Position numbers and translations under genes: made by a program | Notes under the pieces: generated by a model | What the model saw: the letters and a program-made list of their open reading frames with translations, nothing else | What the model was told of the DNA's origin: nothing | Databases searched by the model: none | NCBI GenBank assembly: GCA_949316235.1 | Contig: OX438749.1 | Span: 22,336,414 to 22,400,413, forward strand | From: Oegoconia quadripuncta | Lineage: Eukaryota > Arthropoda > Insecta > Lepidoptera > Autostichidae | Length of the DNA stretch: 64,000 bases | Direction of reading: 5' to 3' | Part shown: positions 22,026 through 33,108 of the stretch, in pieces | How positions within the stretch are numbered: the stretch's first letter is position 1 | Layout of the letters: every line of letters starts with the position of its first letter

Positions 22026-22186
22026 CGTCAATAAGAAGGCTGCCGGGGTAGCGCTGGCACTTAGTAGGAACAATATATGCATTCTCGCAAGGGCACCCAA
22101 GGGGCACTGCGGTCTGAGCAAATACATGCTCAACATGGAACTCTGGGAAACGAGGATGTGAAGACTTCTCCTATTTGCAGAGGAAA

Positions 22187-22473
22187 CACGTTTGTGGCTC
22201 AATGTAAATAATACTGGGTTTACGATTCGGAGGTCGCGGGTTCGATACCCAGCGGGGTACATATTTAAGTACTCGGTTTGGTTGGTGGTAGGGCATTTTA
22301 AATGTCCGCCTGTCCGTTCCTGTGTTGTGTTTCGATTGTCAGAGATAAGATAGCCAGTCCCCCAAATGTGTTGGGGATTCCGGGTCAGTACGCTTCCACC
22401 TTCGCCCTCATCTTCACTTAACATAAGGTGTGATAGAGATCAAGTACCAATCCGTTGTGAATAAAAAAAAATG
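22187..22473 (+). mobile_element. SINE-1 copy with internal deletion
   Basis: A-box region GTGGCTCAATGT, B box GGTTCGATACC, tail AACATAAGGTGTGATAGAG (diverged from CATCAGG) and an A-run. Confidence 0.87.
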
Positions 22474-22831
22474 CTATGTGAATGTGGCATGCTGATGCGT
22501 AAACGCAATTTCCACCTGGGTGGCACTTACTGCACCCGGGTGAGATAACTATCGGCGCCAGGAAAATAATCCAATTCCTCAAAGAGACAAACGTGAGTAA
22601 CAAACTCTAGGTTAGTGGCCATCACAGTAGATCGGCAAAGATCGCCGTGATACAGGTCTCTGACGACCCGCAACAGCTACACATGCAACCAATACTTATA
22701 GCCAAAATAACCAACCGGACGAAGCCTGCGAGCAAATTTATTGAACTCATCTCATTTGTCAACCGCTACATATTAAAATACAATGCTATGCAATCAAAAT
22801 GCAATGATGGATTTTCGAGCAATTTTATTGC

Positions 22832-23053
22832 CCTTTTTTTTTTTTTTTTTTTTTTTTATATGAGAGAGCGGCAAACGAGCATGCGGGTCACCTGATGGAA
22901 AGTAATCACCGCCGCCCATGGACACCCGCAACACCAAAAGGGTCACAGATGCGTTGCCGGCCTTTGAGGAAGGTGTAGGCTCGCTTCTTGAAGGTTCCAA
23001 TGTCGTACTCGTTCGGGAATACCGCTGCCGGAAGTCCATGCCCTGGAGCATTA
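22832..23053 (-). mobile_element. LINE-C 3' end
   Basis: Long T-run, TATATGAGAGAGCGGCAAAC, then the reversed ORF2 C-terminus (codons for GTFKK, PNEYD). Confidence 0.87.
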
Positions 23054-23214
23054 TTTCAAATGTCGCTTTGTGAGCGCCAAATTGAAAAGTTATGAGGTAA
23101 TTACTGGCAAATACGTGGTACATCATCATATTAGCCACACGACATCCACTGCAGAACATATTTCCAGATTGACAGGTTAGATACGACTTGCATTCCGCGA
23201 CTTCATTCCACCTA

Positions 23215-23854
23215 CGCTCCTCATATACATAAACTGGCGAAAAGGCTCAGCTCTGCTGTGTACGCCGTCAAAAAAATTCGACAAATATCAGACGTAAATA
23301 CTGCTAGATTAGTATATTTTAGTTATTTCCGCAACTGGATGTCTTACGGTATCTTGGTGTGGGGAAATGCCGCGGACATAACTACAATCTTTGTTTTACA
23401 AAAACGAGCCGTTCGCGCAATTTATCAATTGACACCTGCAATGTGTAGATTTTATAATGAGTTGTCCTCAACTGGTGATTCCCCTATAGACATATTCGAC
23501 TTTAGAACAATACCATTTAAAAGGCTAGTAAAAGATGTCCTCAACTGAGCTCAAAAAAAAAAAAAAAACAAAAATACATTAATTAAGCTTGTTCTTGTTT
23601 AACCATGTTGTGTATACATGCTTGGGATTCCAATCTAGTTCGAATCTAAGTTAACTTTAAGTTCTTCTCATGTACGATTGTAATCTGTTTTGTGTACCAA
23701 GAAATAAAATAAAATAAATAAATAAAATGTCACTTAGAGATAGGTTTAAAGTGTATAACATTCTAACCTTTTCGTCATAGCATATTTTTGAAAATCTAAT
23801 GTATGTCAAAAAAATATATAGCATCATTTAGGAAAAATAGTGATAAACATGATG
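23215..23854 (+). pseudogene. LINE-A ORF2 remnant, split by another LINE
   Basis: Left part encodes SAVYAVKKIRQISDVNTARL, then NAADITTIFVLQKRAVRAIY. Right part (from about 23727) resumes with SLRDRF and NILTF. Together they match the intact LINE-A ORF2 end at 36.2 kb, where these segments are continuous. The interruption is 23451-23726. Confidence 0.8.
23451..23726 (+). mobile_element. LINE 3' end nested in LINE-A
   Basis: Encodes RFYNELSSTGDSPIDIFDF and FKRLVKDVLN-stop, then a UTR ending ATAAAATAAATAAATAAAAT. The interrupted LINE-A sequence gives a candidate 5-bp duplication AATGT. Confidence 0.7.
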
Positions 23855-24146
23855 TCCCATCCAAATCAAAAATCTCATCCACATCACCTGGATGAGTGGA
23901 AGTCTACCACTGTACGTTTCTTAAGAAAGTTCCTACCACGTACGACCACCCTGTGGAACGGACTTCCTGCAGCGGTATTCCCGAACGAGTACGACATTGG
24001 AACCTTCAAGAAACGAGCCTACACCTTCCTCAAAGGCCGGCAACGCATATGTGACCCTTTTGGTGTTGCGGCTGTCCATGGGCGGCGGTGATTGCTTTCC
24101 ATCGGTGACCCGCATGCTCGTTTGCCGCCCTTTTATATAATAAAAA
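23855..24146 (+). pseudogene. LINE-C ORF2 C-terminus and 3' tail
   Basis: An open stretch to a stop near 24091 encodes [37 protein letters not shown] and [14 protein letters not shown]. This is the end of a LINE RT protein. The tail GACCCGCATGCTCGTTTGCC ends in TATATAATAAAAAA. It joins the LINE-A remnant directly at its 5' end, so it is a 5'-truncated insertion into it. Confidence 0.82.
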
Positions 24147-24249
24147 ACCCCACCAAAGGAAAACAATCATCAACATCAGGTAACAATTTACGAAATCATA
24201 GGCGAACATGCTTAAAATGGCATCCTGCCTTTTCGGCGAAAATTGTTTG

Positions 24250-24905
24250 GTCAATTATCACTTGACAACCCACGTTCGCCAGTTTCACTTTGACAACTAA
24301 CGATTAACAAATTTTTGTATGACAACGTTGCATTTGGTAGAATTATTGTTAGCTGATTATTATAATGACACAATATTTATGCATTTAAAAATATTTTCAT
24401 AGAGAACTTGGGACATTTATCGTTTGTAAAATCTTTTACTAGGCCACACAACTATTCGACGAATAACGTTTTGTCAGTGTAACAGTACCTTTTTCATACA
24501 GTTATAAAATCATCTAAAAAAGAAATAACAATAATTTAGATGAATGTAGCTAAGTAACTATAGAGCGGGTGCGAGCGAAGCGAGCACGGGAGTTCGGGGC
24601 ACCCCGACATCTGTTGGTTAGGTTGGAAGCAGCTCTCCCTTCTGGTAGGTTGACATGTATGCATGGAGAAATGAAACCCTATTTAATACAACATTTGGTA
24701 AACAATAAACAACTAAAGGCATATTACGCTAACCAAAAGATTCTGCTACTTGGAAGTTGACATTTTGAAAAGTGTCATTTACGTCACGTACAGTGGTAAC
24801 TGTGAGGTTGGGAAATAACACAAAATTATATGATAACGTGGCTAATGATTACTCGGCGAAATAAATGTCTTCGACAAGTTTGTTGGCAAGTGATAATCGA
24901 CAGAA
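24250..24905. mobile_element. candidate TIR element with GCGAGC / GGTTAGGTT core
   Basis: The ends AATTATCACTTGACAAC and the reverse complement of the right end GATTATCACTTGCCAAC are similar. The centre has GTGCGAGCGAAGCGAGCAC and GTTGGTTAGGTTGG, as in the elements at 2363 and 57316. No target duplication was resolved. Confidence 0.45.
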
Positions 24906-25342
24906 TTAAATTGTCTTTTTCTGCAACGAAAATCTATATGTTAAACTGCATTAACCCTTCTGGTGAAACCGTAATTTCATAAACCAAGCGCGCAGGCTTA
25001 AATTTAATTACCGGCTCCCGCACTAACGAGCAACGTGTTATTTAAGTGGAGTGTGAAATTGAATTCCTGTAATCTGGTAAACCTACACCTCGAGAGTTGA
25101 GCAAATAGACATCTATACCACCAACACACTAAATAGATCAATAATTCATTTATACTTATCTATCAAAATTTTAACGTTAGAAAACCGGGAACAAGCGTTT
25201 AAACCGATTTTAATAAAAGATGTCTAAGAACCACCGCTAGAAGACCTGCTTTCAAATAAAAAAAACTGCAAAACGGCTTAACCGATTTTCATCAAACATA
25301 GCTAAGAATCTGTCCCCTGACCGTTACCCGGCTCTGGTAAAC

Positions 25343-26040
25343 CAGATGAGTTTTTTTACCGTAAGAAAAATAGGGCATCTTAAGTAAGCGAAGTAAGGTA
25401 TTGGCATTGGAGTCTAAGGCCCGTATTAATAAATCAATCTCAATAGAAGTCTTGAGGCTATATCAACCGAGATGCGTCTTAAGCAGGTGACGCTATCTCA
25501 AGCTCCGTGCTAATTTATAAACCAATTTTGAGGTCTACTCAGCTGAGATCACTTCTCAAATAATCGCCTAAGCGGCGAATGAATGATAGTCTTGAGTTTC
25601 GTTTATTAATACGCGCACCTCTCAAGTGAGTACTGCTAGAGTATGCACGTGCTTTTCAGGTCTCAAGTTAGGTTTATTAATCAACACGTTTACTTGAGAC
25701 CGGTCACAAGACTGTTCTTAATCTTGAGAATGGCTATTAATACGGGCCTAATTTTCTTTTTTCAAAACCATCATCCACCCACACGCCGGCCGGAGATTGA
25801 GATGCGACTGGCGGGATTCCAGGGTTCATATCATGCGAAATTTATTTGGAATTCATATTTTCTCCAAGTGTTTTTATTCATTTACTTTAATGATGTAATT
25901 ATGTAGAATACGCTACAAATACGAGCGTCAAATGACACAATGCTTTTATCGATGAAAAATTAAACTACCTATGCCAATACCTTCTATTTCACTTACCTAA
26001 CATGCCCATTTTTTTTCCTTACGGTAAAAAAACTCATCTG
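25343..26040 (+). mobile_element. element E, full length
   Basis: Inverted ends CAGATGAGTTTTTTTACCG and CGGTAAAAAAACTCATCTG. Arms continue about 65 bp (TAGGGCAT, GGTAAG, GGTATTGGCATAGG). No transposase. A Harbinger-type MITE is nested at 25418-25748. Other E copies: 20567, 42866. Confidence 0.82.
25418..25748. mobile_element. PIF/Harbinger-type MITE nested in element E
   Basis: TIRs GGCCCGTATTAATA at both ends, flanked by TAA at 25415-25417 and 25749-25751. A 3-bp TAA/TTA duplication with GGCCC-like ends is the PIF/Harbinger pattern. Other E copies lack it, giving the empty site. Confidence 0.85.
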
Positions 26041-26101
26041 TTATATATGGCGAGGACATTGTCGTATGCGAACAGCGCGCGGCGGGCAGACACGTTTTAC
26101 A

Positions 26102-26165
26102 AACGTCTTGGGTGTGCTTCATCTTCAGCTACATAGCCACTTTCCACCAAATGAGATTTGGGTAA
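26102..26165 (+). mobile_element. LINE-D 3' tail fragment
   Basis: GTGCTTCATCTTCAGCTACA then CACTTTCCACCAAATGAGAT. Diverged from CATCAGGTGAGAT. It stops at the LINE-G 3' end. Confidence 0.65.
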
Positions 26166-26697
26166 AATAATAATAATAATAATAATAATAATAACTTTAT
26201 TCCAAAAAAGTTTACAGTTTATCTTATAATCTATATTAAGCTAGTAATTTTGTATTCCAATAATATAGCCCCTGTTGCCGAACTAGGTTGAAAAAACCTG
26301 TATTTCAGCATACAGTGCCCTTCCCCATAGGACAGTATCACTAGCCTTATAGTCATCATAACCAAAAACATAATAATAACATTATTGACACGTGTAGGGA
26401 TACAACTTGACTCTCGACATATAAAACAATAAAAAGCATATTGTGTCTGATGCAGTATCCCAAAACGTGTCACAAATATCGATTAACTTAAAAACTAACA
26501 TAAACTAAAGAATTAACAGTATATGTGTAACAAAATTGGTAAGTATAGGCGAAGTGTATTATGAGTTATGTAATTGTGTTTATATGTGTGTTGGTTTGTG
26601 TGGGGTGTGTTCGTGTGTGTGGGGTGTGTTTGTGTGCGTGGGGATGTTCATGTGTATGATGATGTGCGTGTGGATGGTGATGTGCGTGTGTGCGTGC

Positions 26698-26777
<80 letters not shown>
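26698..26777 (+). repeat. GT/CA microsatellite in the LINE-G 3' UTR
   Basis: About 80 bp of uninterrupted GT on the plus strand with imperfect GT-rich flanks from 26580 to 26835. ORFs read through it are artefacts. Confidence 0.95.
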
Positions 26778-26781
<4 letters not shown>

Positions 26782-26893
26782 GTGCTTGTGTGCATGCGTG
26801 TGTGCCTGCATGTGTGTGTGTTTGGGCGTGTTTGTGTACATAAGATATAATATAGGAGTGTACATAAGACACAGCAACTTAATATAAGTAATG

Positions 26894-29830
26894 TTAAGAT
26901 ACAACAGTAAGAAACTCCTCCGTTTGGTCATAAGAAAGTGATAGGAGCCAAGTAGTGATTTTGTTTTTGCAGAGCACCGTGTTAAGTGAATAAATTGGAA
27001 CAATCTTATTTATTTTGTTGTAAATAAACGGTCCCAAGAATCTAAAAAATCTATGCGAGAATGAAGTGCGAAACTGTGCAGAGTGTTTACAGACTAGATG
27101 ATTCCTACGATTTTGTTTTAATTGAGGGTCATAAGCTAATTCACTATGCTGTTTAAGAGTGATGCTAAGAAGAAATAACTGCCGAACACTCAGCACCTTA
27201 CATGATTGATAAAGTAAGTTGGTTGGGTATAGAAAAGGGTGAAAAGTGCTGATTTTAAGAATTGCTCTTTGGGCTATTTCGAGACTTTTTAGAGTCGTTT
27301 TCGGGGCTCCTCCCCAAACCACGATGCAGTAAGTAATCAAAGACTGACAAAGAGCAAAATATATTCGTCTTAATATTGTGGGTTCAACAACATAACGAAG
27401 ATTTTTAAAAATCACAATCAATCTGCGCACTCTTCCACTTAAAGATACCAGATGTTGTTTAAAACCAAGGTTTGAATCTATTATAATACCTAGATATTTT
27501 ATATCATTTACCTGTTCAACAGGTTTGCAAGAACAGGTGTTCCTGTTTTGCTGAAAACATTTATGGGCTAAAATATGATATTCCTTACAAAATGATTGAG
27601 AGCCTCGAATGGAGAAGGAGATATATTTTGTTTTATCAGTGTTTAAGGTTAAAACATTGCTAAATAACCAGTGTAAGACAGCGTTAAATCCAGTTTGGGC
27701 CGCATCATACGCCTCCTTCCATGAGTTGGAGGCAAAAAGAAGAACTGTGTCATCTGCATATGATAGTAGTTTACCTTGAAATAGCTTACAATTACATAGT
27801 TCATTGATATAAACAAGAAAGAGGGTTGGGCCTAGGATACTACCCTGTGGAACACCATGTGTTACTTGAAGATCAGTACTAGTAAAATTCCCGATTTCAA
27901 CACATTGGACACGGTCAGACAGGTAACTCTCAAAAAGCTTAAACTGATTATTCCTGATTCCAATCCCATTTAATTTTCCCAGCAGGATGGGGACAGAGAC
28001 AGTATCAAAAGCCTTTGCCAAGTCCAAGAAAATACCAATACATTTCTTACCTTTGTCAAGATTCATAGTGATAAAATCCGTAAGTGCATGTACTGCATCC
28101 GACGTAGATTTACCACTACGGAAGCCAAACTGATTCTCGGACAAAATGTTATTAGCGTTCAAGTACTTAACAAGTCTAGTATTTATTAATTTCTCTAATA
28201 TTTTTGAAATCGAGGGCAAGATGGAAATTGGTCTATAATTACTGATGTTGTCTCTGTCACCACCCTTGTGAATTGGGAGAATTACTGATTTTTTCAAGGC
28301 CTTGGGGAAAATACCCGTTTGAAAACAGTGATTAAAAATAAATGTCAAAGGAGGTACAAGAAAGTCTTTATGCTCTTTAAGGAACCTATTTGAGATTTTA
28401 TCCCATCCAATTGAACAATTATCTCTCAACCCTAGTATTAAACGTTCCACTTCTTGCTCATCTGTGTCCAACAATACAAAAGAGTCAATCTTGCTGACTA
28501 CTGGGTCATTGCTAAATATTTGGTGAGTATGCTTATCTTTTTGAATATTTTTCGCGAGGGATTTACCTACATTTACAAAAAAATTGTTGACGGAGTTTAC
28601 TGACAATTGGGCAGAGTCGGCAATCGATAATAGTTCTTTAGGGTAGTTTTTAACTTTTGAGGTATTCGTGATATTTTTAATGGCTTCCCATAACTTTTTA
28701 TTATTTTTCCCAGCTCTGTCAATTTGCTCCTTCTCGAAAGATCTCTTGAGTTTTTTTAACAACGTGTTGCAGAAATTTCTATAACGCGTATACGTTATCT
28801 TTAAGACTTCATCATCTGGAGTTTGCCTGACCTTAAGATGTAATGTATCTCTATTTTGTATGCAGCGCAATAGGCCTGGTGTGATCCATTGTTTGATTAT
28901 TTTTTTGCGTCTTGGTAGAGTAGTCGTCTGGGTGTTGTTAATTAGAGCTATTGCGATAGCTTGAGTAAGATAGTTCATTGAAAAGTCCGGGTCATGAGAT
29001 TCATAAATAGGTTTTAAATCTATATTCCCGATATCTAATGCAAGCCTTGTAGCATCTACTTTATTAAAATTAGTAGTCGCATAATTACGTACCGGTTTAT
29101 TTTGTAAGAACACGATTACCGATTTATGATCTGTGAGAGTACTTTGAGGAACGAGTGTAAAAGCTGTGTTTCTTGTTTTTATCAAAACATGGTCAAGACA
29201 TCTACCACTTTGGTCGCGAGTTATCAGTGTATGAGCAGGTAGAAGACCATTGTAAGCCGCTAAATTTAGATAATGTTCAGAGTTAGAATCCAGCTTATCA
29301 GAATTGATTGGTATATTAATATCACCAATCACCATAACATTTTGTATATGAGAGAGTTTATGTAATTGTTCCCCTAGACTTGTGAGAAAAGGATTAACGT
29401 TATCATATGACGGAGAGCGGTAAATGGCAACAATAGCAGTGTCTAATCCCAGTTTTATAATTAAGCAGTTACCCTCTTGGAATACTGGTTCTTCTACCGA
29501 ACATGCAAGACTATTTTTAATATAGACAACAACCCCGTCATTTTGAATTGGGTTATTTTTAGTTGTGAAACAGTTATATTCAGTCAATTGTGGGATCGTT
29601 GATGTACATGACAGCCAACATTCGGTTAGTACCAGTATGTCACATTCAATTTTAAGTCTAGTCATTAAAATTTCAAGTCCAGGGAAATTTGAATTTATAC
29701 TACGTATATTTTGGGTAAGAACAGATAAGCATGATTTAGGTGTCAATGCCAAATAACAAACGTCTTCTACTTTACAAGCTAATGATTTAAATTGTAAATT
29801 GATGTCTAGCTCCTCAGAGATATTTCTCAT
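26894..29830 (-). CDS. LINE-G ORF2: endonuclease-reverse transcriptase
   Basis: 978 codons from ATG at 29830. It should nick target DNA and copy the element RNA at the nick. N-terminal endonuclease/exonuclease/phosphatase-type domain, residues about 35-240: QNIRSIN (40-46), catalytic-type E70 in LTECW, GDIN (169-172), LDH (212-214) and TDHKS (233-237). RT domain, about 515-790: NYRPIS (531-536), FLDLAKAFD (601-609, motif A), GVPQGSILGP (659-668, motif B) and SYADD (690-694, motif C). No RNase H is seen. The C-terminal third keeps the usual Y-A-L-C-QS-I-Y--VWGGA block. GDIN instead of the commoner GDFN is the only unusual motif. Clade is CR1/jockey-like by motif style; not resolved. Confidence 0.93.
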   Translation of the reverse strand: MRNISEELDINLQFKSLACKVEDVCYLALTPKSCLSVLTQNIRSINSNFPGLEILMTRLKIECDILVLTECWLSCTSTIPQLTEYNCFTTKNNPIQNDGVVVYIKNSLACSVEEPVFQEGNCLIIKLGLDTAIVAIYRSPSYDNVNPFLTSLGEQLHKLSHIQNVMVIGDINIPINSDKLDSNSEHYLNLAAYNGLLPAHTLITRDQSGRCLDHVLIKTRNTAFTLVPQSTLTDHKSVIVFLQNKPVRNYATTNFNKVDATRLALDIGNIDLKPIYESHDPDFSMNYLTQAIAIALINNTQTTTLPRRKKIIKQWITPGLLRCIQNRDTLHLKVRQTPDDEVLKITYTRYRNFCNTLLKKLKRSFEKEQIDRAGKNNKKLWEAIKNITNTSKVKNYPKELLSIADSAQLSVNSVNNFFVNVGKSLAKNIQKDKHTHQIFSNDPVVSKIDSFVLLDTDEQEVERLILGLRDNCSIGWDKISNRFLKEHKDFLVPPLTFIFNHCFQTGIFPKALKKSVILPIHKGGDRDNISNYRPISILPSISKILEKLINTRLVKYLNANNILSENQFGFRSGKSTSDAVHALTDFITMNLDKGKKCIGIFLDLAKAFDTVSVPILLGKLNGIGIRNNQFKLFESYLSDRVQCVEIGNFTSTDLQVTHGVPQGSILGPTLFLVYINELCNCKLFQGKLLSYADDTVLLFASNSWKEAYDAAQTGFNAVLHWLFSNVLTLNTDKTKYISFSIRGSQSFCKEYHILAHKCFQQNRNTCSCKPVEQVNDIKYLGIIIDSNLGFKQHLVSLSGRVRRLIVIFKNLRYVVEPTILRRIYFALCQSLITYCIVVWGGAPKTTLKSLEIAQRAILKISTFHPFLYPTNLLYQSCKVLSVRQLFLLSITLKQHSELAYDPQLKQNRRNHLVCKHSAQFRTSFSHRFFRFLGPFIYNKINKIVPIYSLNTVLCKNKITTWLLSLSYDQTEEFLTVVS

Positions 29831-30278
29831 GTTACCGAATTTTGTATATATTTTTTATAGGACAGAGATCTATTCGCTGTAGAAGGAAAGATATGGTTAC
29901 GAATAAGTAGCAAAAATCAGAACATATTAAGATAGCATAGCATATCGCATATAAGACTTCATTTTGTTGTATTGTAAGAAAATTACTGTCGGAACGCTTC
30001 CAATTGGAAATACTTAGGAATTCGTAGTACATTAAAATAATATGACTTATGTGTATGTGTTTATGTAATATGTTAGTATTCATGTAAACAAGTACGCTTA
30101 TTGTTCTATTTAGAGAAAAAATATGGAGTGTAATTGTTATAACTAAATTACTATGGCTTGTGTATATGTGTAATATGTTAGTGTTAATGTAAATAAGTAC
30201 ACTTATTACTATATTTAAAAATAAACTATAGAAAGTAATATTTATAAAAAAGAAAAAGATAATGGGATGCAAAGATAG

Positions 30279-31238
30279 TCATTCCTTTTTGAGTAGATTT
30301 TCAAGATCACTTTCTCTATTAATTAATATACGAGGCAGGTTTTCTGCTTTACGTAGGTACACGGCTCCATGTGTTGTCCAGCAGTAGGAATAACCATATT
30401 CTTTCTGGAAGTTCCTTGCCAGGTAGTATAATTTTTGTGATCTCTGTGTTAGGGTTTCTGATATGTAAACTGGTTTGCTTGCAGATGTCAGTTGGAGTAG
30501 TAAATGTGAGGTATTAAGCTTATTCTCTTTTGACTTGTCTTTATTAAAATTTTTAGTCGAAGCTACGATTTTTTCTTTCATCAGCACAGATGTAAATTCA
30601 GTTATAATCGGTTTCGAGTTATCCTTAGAATTGATTCTATAAATGTCCCTGATATCGGACTTATGTATATCAATGTTAAGAGTCTTTCCCAAGTTAGTGA
30701 CAATCTTGAAGAGATCATCCTTAGTTTCAATTTTCCCTTCTTCAGTAATTTTAGGAACATTTCGTAGTTCAATTCCCGACCCACGCAGCTTGCGTTCAAG
30801 GTTCTCAATTTTGTCGTCAAGAAGTTGAATTTGTTTTTTGTCTTTTTTTCTTTCAGCTTCAAGTGAATCAATACGCGACAAAAATTGGTCATACATGCCA
30901 GACATATAGGTTACGCTATTCTTAAGCTCTGTGTTTTGCTCTTTTATTGAGTTGGTTGTGGATTGAAGCTCGCTGAAACGCCGCTCTTGCTGCAGGGAAA
31001 ACTCAGCAAACATGGCCTTAATTGAAGACATCAAATCACTCTCCCCACCCTCATGCTTCCTTTTTTTGTTTTTATTGCGTTCCGTAATATTGGACATCAT
31101 AGCATTAAGATCAGGTAAAGAGGCCGAATGGTTTAGGGCAGATAAGTGGGAGCTGTTTGCGGTAACTGCCACAGATGTATCTTTGGTTGGTGTAGGTGGA
31201 GGTGTGCGCAAAGTTGACATGGTGTTCGTTGTAGTCAA
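30279..31238 (-). CDS. LINE-G ORF1: coiled-coil RNA-binding-type protein
   Basis: 319 codons, minus strand, upstream of ORF2. In this family ORF1 is the nucleic-acid-binding chaperone of the retrotransposon particle. The N-terminus is Ser/Thr/Pro-rich. A basic stretch RNKNKKRKHEGG lies near residue 60. A heptad-rich coiled coil runs about 80-150 (RIDSLEAERKKDKKQIQLLD then DKIENLERKL). A C-terminal domain follows (GIELRNVPK, IRDIYRINS, PVYISETLT). It resembles the baculovirus FP-like C-terminal domain found in some insect LINE ORF1 proteins; that likeness is from memory, not alignment. No zinc knuckles. Confidence 0.85.
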   Translation of the reverse strand: MTTTNTMSTLRTPPPTPTKDTSVAVTANSSHLSALNHSASLPDLNAMMSNITERNKNKKRKHEGGESDLMSSIKAMFAEFSLQQERRFSELQSTTNSIKEQNTELKNSVTYMSGMYDQFLSRIDSLEAERKKDKKQIQLLDDKIENLERKLRGSGIELRNVPKITEEGKIETKDDLFKIVTNLGKTLNIDIHKSDIRDIYRINSKDNSKPIITEFTSVLMKEKIVASTKNFNKDKSKENKLNTSHLLLQLTSASKPVYISETLTQRSQKLYYLARNFQKEYGYSYCWTTHGAVYLRKAENLPRILINRESDLENLLKKE

Positions 31239-31900
31239 CCGGATTAATAGTACTAGGAGTGCAGAAAAGTTGAGTAGTAAAAATTATATAAAGTTCACTA
31301 CAAGTTCTAGTATGCCGTCAGGTATTCCTTTAATTACTCCTTTACCTGTTTGTTCGTAAATCGATATACTCACTTCACAAAACTGTGGTCTGAGTATCAG
31401 GCAAACATAATGTGGGTGGATGCTGACAGTATATGTAATCTCTACCTCATAAATAGTAGGCGTGCTGCTTCGTGAACAGTCTCCACACGGGGCGCAATTA
31501 ACCTGTGCTTATTTGAAGTACCAGGACAACATAAGTAGGTGAAGACAGTGTCTTTTTCAATGCCAATAATGTATCCGATTTACCAGAAAGTTCCAGTAGT
31601 TTCCAGGTATTGGAAAAGTAAAGCGGTACGTATCGTAGTTAGAGGTTCATAGTACCAGGTAAACATAAGGTAACTGGAGATGGGCCGGTTAGTGATTGAA
31701 CGCACTCATGGAGGTACTGCTCACACGCACCAGAATTGTTCTATTGTATGTAAGTACATATATAGACTTGTCTCACTCACTCAGGCCAGCCGTCGCACGT
31801 GTGAAAAGGTAAGTTGTACCCGATGTCACAGGAACCAGTATTTTGACAGTTCACGTACACACTGATCTGGATCTGTTTACAGCTTTCGCGGTCGATTGCG
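31239..31900 (-). other. LINE-G 5' untranslated region
   Basis: No ORF continues upstream of ORF1. The region should hold the internal promoter of the element. The 5' boundary is not fixed because no target duplication was found. Confidence 0.45.
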
Positions 31901-32334
31901 GTGGTAATAAAAACTCCTCCGTCTTATGCGCTCCTATTTTTTTATGATGGATTTTTGTTGTTAAATTATATTAAAATCGGCTTAAACAAAGAAGTACAAC
32001 TGTTCGCACGTCTACTCGTCGCCGAGGTCCGGGGGAAGGAAGGGGAGAGAAAAAGCGTTTCTAATCCTTAATAAAAAAAAATCCGATCTCCAAACTGCAA
32101 TCCGATCTTAAGTAGTGTGCCAAGGAGACAGTTCATTGTACTATTGGGTCTTTACCTATGAAATTGGAGTTTTTTTTCTTCGTTAATCATAAAATATGTA
32201 ACAATTCCTGCGATTTTCAAAGCTATATCCAAATTTGTTTTATATTTGGAAAATGGAATATTATTTCAAGGTTTCACATGAAATATTTTTTAATTTCTGG
32301 GCTAAATCACATAATAAAAAAAATTTGAACAAAG
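31901..32334. other. no gene recognised
   Basis: AT-rich; contains CCGAGGTCCGGGGGAAGGAA near 32020. Nothing assigned. Confidence 0.4.
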
Positions 32335-32610
32335 CTCTTTTCATGTGCTTCCCATAATCATTTCTTAGATTCGCTGACACTTTTATAAAGCGGTTACTTT
32401 TAAAAATTAACGCTGCCTATATTATATACTTAACTTAATGTTATCCGATAATACACACAAAGTTTAGCTAAATTTGGATTTGCCGTTCCCAAAAAAAAAT
32501 CAAAAATGTTTGTATGGAGAAAACAGTCTTACTGAAATTCTTCATACAAAACGCTAATTTCATATACGAGTAGGTAAGGACCTAATATTAGTATTTAAAC
32601 ATAATCTAAA
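32335..32610 (+). repeat. dispersed repeat Y
   Basis: Shares GCTCTTTTCATGTGCTTC, AAAGTTTAGCTAAATTTGG and ATTCTTCATACAAAACGC with 60643-60800. The copy at 60.6 kb lacks about 100 bp of the middle. Confidence 0.75.
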
Positions 32611-33102
32611 CACCATTCAATCTCAGGCTTAAGGGTGTCAGGGGAATATAAATTATTGTTACTGAACCGTGAGATCCTGCGTACCACAAATTATCCGCGG
32701 ATTGCGTTCGCAGGCACGTCGCAGGTACGCACTGTTCGCTGTGTACGGATTTGATAGCTCGAGAGCCTAACGTCGGTATTTTTGTTGAGAAAAATTATCA
32801 TCTAATTTTCAATAAAAAGAATAAAAATAGTTTCAAAGAAGACCTGGTTACCCGAGATACAGGGTCACCTAGTTCGGGCACCAGTTCTCTCCATAACATT
32901 GCTGTTGTAAGAATACCCTAGAATAATTTTAAGAATACCCACTAAGTGTTTTGTTATGGAAAGAAAAAAAAAATAATTTACTTACTTACTTACTTACTAA
33001 TAGCTGGCGCTGACAAAACATTGTTGACAAGGGTGCTTATTTACCTATTATTAAAAAAATACTATAGGTCGAATGAAGCTATCTACTTCGTGTTTCGACC
33101 GC
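32611..33102. other. no gene recognised
   Basis: Contains a short TTAC microsatellite near 32980. Confidence 0.4.
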
Positions 33103-33108
33103 ATGGTT

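Larger units (their letters stand above)
26167..31900 (-). mobile_element. full-length LINE-G, both ORFs open
   Basis: Minus-strand non-LTR retrotransposon: a 5' UTR of roughly 0.65 kb (its exact 5' end near 31.9 kb is uncertain), ORF1 at 30279-31238, a spacer of about 450 bp, ORF2 at 26894-29830, and a 3' UTR of about 0.7 kb. The UTR includes a long CA repeat and ends with GGAATAAAG plus TTA repeats at 26167-26200. The spacer encodes only a hydrophobic AT-rich ORF that I do not regard as a gene. Both ORFs are uninterrupted, which suggests a recent insertion. Confidence 0.88.

Noticed and set aside
26536..27003. Several overlapping ORFs rich in Cys/Val or His/Thr
   Set aside because: They are translations of the GT/CA microsatellite in both strands, not genes.
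29832..30272. 146-codon minus ORF between LINE-G ORF1 and ORF2
   Set aside because: Hydrophobic, AT-driven composition with Ile/Leu/Tyr repeats; it occupies the inter-ORF spacer and has no motif.
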